9,032 bases of DNA from positions 1-9,032 of the forward strand of contig JAFWFB010000194.1 in NCBI GenBank assembly GCA_017512625.1, read 5' to 3'. Shown one piece after another: positions 6,725-9,032 of this stretch (positions are counted from its first letter, which is position 1; every line of letters begins with the position of its first letter). The translations under genes were made by a program, and so were the position numbers. The notes beneath the pieces were generated by a model. It made no database searches, was not told where the DNA came from, and saw nothing but the letters and a program-made list of their open reading frames with translations. Origin of the DNA: Erysipelotrichaceae bacterium. GTDB lineage: Bacteria > Bacillota_I > Bacilli_A > Erysipelotrichales > Erysipelotrichaceae.

Positions 6725-6745
6725 TAAGCGAAAGGAATAAACAAG

Positions 6746-8254
6746 ATGAATTTTGAACATGGACCTAGTACGATCGTCACTACTGATAAGGGTGCGGTCA
6801 GAGGCTTCAAACATAATGGTATCTATCATTTCTATGGCTTAGACTATGCGTTTGCGAACAGGTATGAAGTACCGGTCGAATGCGAACCATGGGAAGGCGT
6901 AAAGGAAGCTACCGCTTTCGGTTATATCTGTCCTCCACAGAAAGCCAATTACCGTGGCAATCACATCAAGAATCCATACCGTTACTGGCCAACCAGTGAC
7001 CATTGCCAGAACTTAAACGTCTGGACCAGAGACCTCGATCCGGAAAAGAAAAAACCGGTCGTCTTCTGGCTGCATGGCGGCGGCTTTGCTGATGGATCAT
7101 CCATCGAGCATCAGGCCTATGACGGCTTTAACCTGGCCAAGTATCACGATCTTTGTGTCGTAACCATCAACCATCGTCTTAACTGCTTAGGTTATCTCGA
7201 TCTTAGCAGTTTTGGTGAGAAATATGCCCGTTCAGCCAACCTGGGTATGCTTGATATCGTCAAGGCGTTAGAGTGGGTACACCGCAATATCGCCGCTTTC
7301 GGTGGCGATCCGAACAACGTTACCATCTTCGGTCAGTCCGGCGGCGGCGGAAAGGTCTGCACTTTGTTAGGCATGCCTGCAGCTGATGGCTTATACCACA
7401 GAGCGATGGTCATGAGTGGCATCGGTCCAAAGCATGGCAAGGATTTCGTCTTCGATCAGCGTCCGATCATCCTGAGAGCCTTAGAGATCTTAGGCATTAA
7501 AGAAGAAGAGATCGACAAGATCGAAACCATCGATCAGTATGATCTGATGCAGGCCCTGATGAAGGCCGATAAGGAGATCGATTCTACCAGACTTTCCTTA
7601 CGTCCGAGAAAGAATGTCGACTTCCCTGGTGATCCGGTATTATACGGCTACAGTGATTACGCTAAGACCGTACCGGTCGTTGTCGGTGGTGTATTTGCTG
7701 AATTCCATTACCAGTTTGGACCGGATTATGACAGCAGTGATCTTACCGATGAAGATGTCATGAATATCCTGATCGAAAAGTATGGCAAGGAAAAGACGGA
7801 AAAGGTCGTTCCGCTGTTTAGAAAGACCTTCCCGGAAAAGAAACTCTACGATTTCCTGAATCTGGAAATGCGTTCTTTCCGTGAAGGCAGTAAGGAACTG
7901 ATCGCTGCCCGTCTGCGTGATAACTGTGCCCCGATCTATAACTATCTCTTTGCCCCGACTACCGGTATCAACGAGAGCAGTACCCCGGTCCACAGCTATG
8001 AGATACCGTTCTTCTTCCATAACACCAGCATCATCCCATCCAATGACTTAGGTGGCGATGCAACTGAAAAAGTTGAACTGCAGTGTTCGGAAAGACTGGC
8101 TAACTTTGCCAGATATGGTTCACCACAGCTTCCGGGACAGATCGAATGGCCGGCCTGCACCAAGGATTGCACCCCAACTCTGATCATCGATGACAATACC
8201 CGTATTGCCTGCAACTACGATGATGAGATCTTTGAGACATTATTTGGTGAATAA
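6746..8254 (+). CDS. Type-B carboxylesterase, copy 2
   Basis: A 502-residue paralogue of the preceding gene, alignable without gaps through the nucleophile. HGGGF occupies 110-114 and GQSGGG 196-201 with Ser198. Glu319 in GGVFAEF replaces the GTNFSEF context of copy 1, and His416 lies in TPVHSYEIPF. All triad residues are present, so it should be active. Differences from copy 1 concentrate after residue 205 or so, in the part that lines the substrate pocket. It too lacks a signal peptide. AAAGGA at 6731-6736 is its ribosome binding site. An intrinsic terminator follows 11 bases after the stop. It could hydrolyse a related but different ester from that of copy 1. Confidence 0.92.
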   Translation: MNFEHGPSTIVTTDKGAVRGFKHNGIYHFYGLDYAFANRYEVPVECEPWEGVKEATAFGYICPPQKANYRGNHIKNPYRYWPTSDHCQNLNVWTRDLDPEKKKPVVFWLHGGGFADGSSIEHQAYDGFNLAKYHDLCVVTINHRLNCLGYLDLSSFGEKYARSANLGMLDIVKALEWVHRNIAAFGGDPNNVTIFGQSGGGGKVCTLLGMPAADGLYHRAMVMSGIGPKHGKDFVFDQRPIILRALEILGIKEEEIDKIETIDQYDLMQALMKADKEIDSTRLSLRPRKNVDFPGDPVLYGYSDYAKTVPVVVGGVFAEFHYQFGPDYDSSDLTDEDVMNILIEKYGKEKTEKVVPLFRKTFPEKKLYDFLNLEMRSFREGSKELIAARLRDNCAPIYNYLFAPTTGINESSTPVHSYEIPFFFHNTSIIPSNDLGGDATEKVELQCSERLANFARYGSPQLPGQIEWPACTKDCTPTLIIDDNTRIACNYDDEIFETLFGE

Positions 8255-8265
8255 ATGATACTTTT

Positions 8266-8292
8266 AAGCGGCTTCTTTTAGGGGCCGCTTTT
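8266..8292 (+). terminator. Intrinsic terminator between esterase copies 2 and 3
   Basis: AAGCGGCTTC (8266-8275) pairs with GGGGCCGCTT (8281-8290), including two G-U pairs, around a TTTTA loop and runs into TTTT at 8289-8292. It ends the copy 1/copy 2 transcript. No convincing promoter is seen in the 39 bases between it and copy 3. Confidence 0.85.
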
Positions 8293-8331
8293 CTATGAGT
8301 TGATAAGCATCAATATATAGGAGGAAATAAT

Positions 8332-9032
8332 ATGAACTTTGAACACGGACGCAATACGACCGTTAAGACCGACAAGGGTCTGGTAAGAGGTTTTAAGAAT
8401 GATGGCGTCTTCTGCTTCTATGGTCTAGACTATGCTTTCGCCAACCGCTATGAAGTTCCAAGGGAATGCGAACCATGGGAAGGTGTCAAGGAAGCTACCT
8501 GCTATGGTTATATTGCTCCTAAAGCCAACTATGGATATCTCGGAAACCACATCAAGAATCCATATCGCCGCTGGCCGATGAGCGACCATTGCCAGAATCT
8601 CAATGTCTGGACCAGGGATCTGGATCCGAAAGCTAAAAAGCCGGTCTTTGTCTGGCTGCATGGCGGTGGCTTTACTAATGGTTCATCCATTGAACATCAG
8701 GGCTATGAAGGCTTTAACATGGCCAAGTATAACGATGTATGTGTCGTAACCGTCAACCATCGTCTTAATGTCTTGGGTTATCTCGACCTCAGCAGTTTCG
8801 GCGAAAAGTATGCCCGCTCAGGCAACCTCGGTCAGCTGGATCTGGTCGAAGCCTTAAGATGGGTCAAGAGAAACATCGAAGCCTTTGGTGGCGATCCGGA
8901 TAATGTTACCATCGCCGGTCAGTCCGGTGGCGGCGGCAAGGTCTCATGTCTGATGGGCATGCCTGCAGCTGACGGCTTATATCACAAAGCTATTATCATG
9001 TCCGGTATCATCACTCCGACCATGAACAATGC
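8332..9032 (+). CDS. Type-B carboxylesterase, copy 3 (3' end outside window)
   Basis: ATG at 8332, served by an excellent AGGAGG at 8319-8324, opens a frame with no stop to the right edge, giving the first 233 residues of a third paralogue. It begins MNFEHGRNTTVKTDKG, very like copy 2. HGGGF lies at 110-114 and GQSGGGGK at 196-203 with Ser198, at the same numbering as both upstream copies. The Glu and His of the triad fall beyond the window, so activity cannot be confirmed. No signal peptide is seen. The truncation is due to the window edge, not to a mutation. Confidence 0.92.
   Translation, partial: MNFEHGRNTTVKTDKGLVRGFKNDGVFCFYGLDYAFANRYEVPRECEPWEGVKEATCYGYIAPKANYGYLGNHIKNPYRRWPMSDHCQNLNVWTRDLDPKAKKPVFVWLHGGGFTNGSSIEHQGYEGFNMAKYNDVCVVTVNHRLNVLGYLDLSSFGEKYARSGNLGQLDLVEALRWVKRNIEAFGGDPDNVTIAGQSGGGGKVSCLMGMPAADGLYHKAIIMSGIITPTMNN

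Larger units (their letters stand above)
5231..9032 (+). repeat. Tandem array of three paralogous esterase genes
   Basis: Three genes of the same family lie head to tail. Coding similarity extends through most of their length and includes a 29-base identical block at 5636-5664 and 7151-7179 (around the V-V-T-I-N-H-R-L segment), with a near-identical version at about 8735-8763. The pattern points to local gene duplication. Confidence 0.85.

Overview
The window looks like chromosomal DNA of a low-to-mid GC Bacillota (Firmicutes), possibly an Erysipelotrichia or clostridial gut-type bacterium. The signs are consensus sigma-A-like promoters, strong AGGAGG/GGAGG ribosome binding sites, compact U-tract terminators, and a Y-family polymerase paired with a YolD-like protein, a Firmicutes arrangement. 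The lineage is inferred from style and gene content and is not proven. All genes are on the + strand; I see no IS element, CRISPR array, tRNA or rRNA.

Left part (1-3260): the 3' end of rsmI (16S rRNA 2'-O-ribose methyltransferase) is followed by a 271-bp AT-rich gap and then a tight two-gene unit: a pure ankyrin-repeat protein (480-1148) and a full-length EF-G paralogue of the EF-G2 type (1158-3239), which ends in a clean intrinsic terminator. The gap is the most intriguing part of the window. It holds a near-consensus promoter (TTGATA-N17-TACAAT) whose spacer contains a perfect 16-bp palindrome. Downstream lie a possible 26-codon leader ORF and an intrinsic terminator that begins on the last base of that ORF's stop codon. 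Together these resemble a transcription-attenuated, repressor-gated leader in front of ankyrin plus EF-G2.

Middle part (3261-5162): an extended -10 promoter lies so close to the GTG start of a Y-family DNA polymerase that the mRNA is predicted to be leaderless. The polymerase overlaps by 4 bp a YolD-like gene, forming a translesion-synthesis operon. No consensus LexA box is visible.

Right part (5163-9032): three consecutive paralogous type-B carboxylesterases without signal peptides. The first two are complete and closely spaced. The third follows an intrinsic terminator and runs off the window. All three keep the HGGGF oxyanion motif at residues 110-114 and the GQSGG nucleophile at Ser198. 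The two complete copies diverge mainly after about residue 205, which suggests duplication followed by change in substrate pocket. The array may continue past the right edge.
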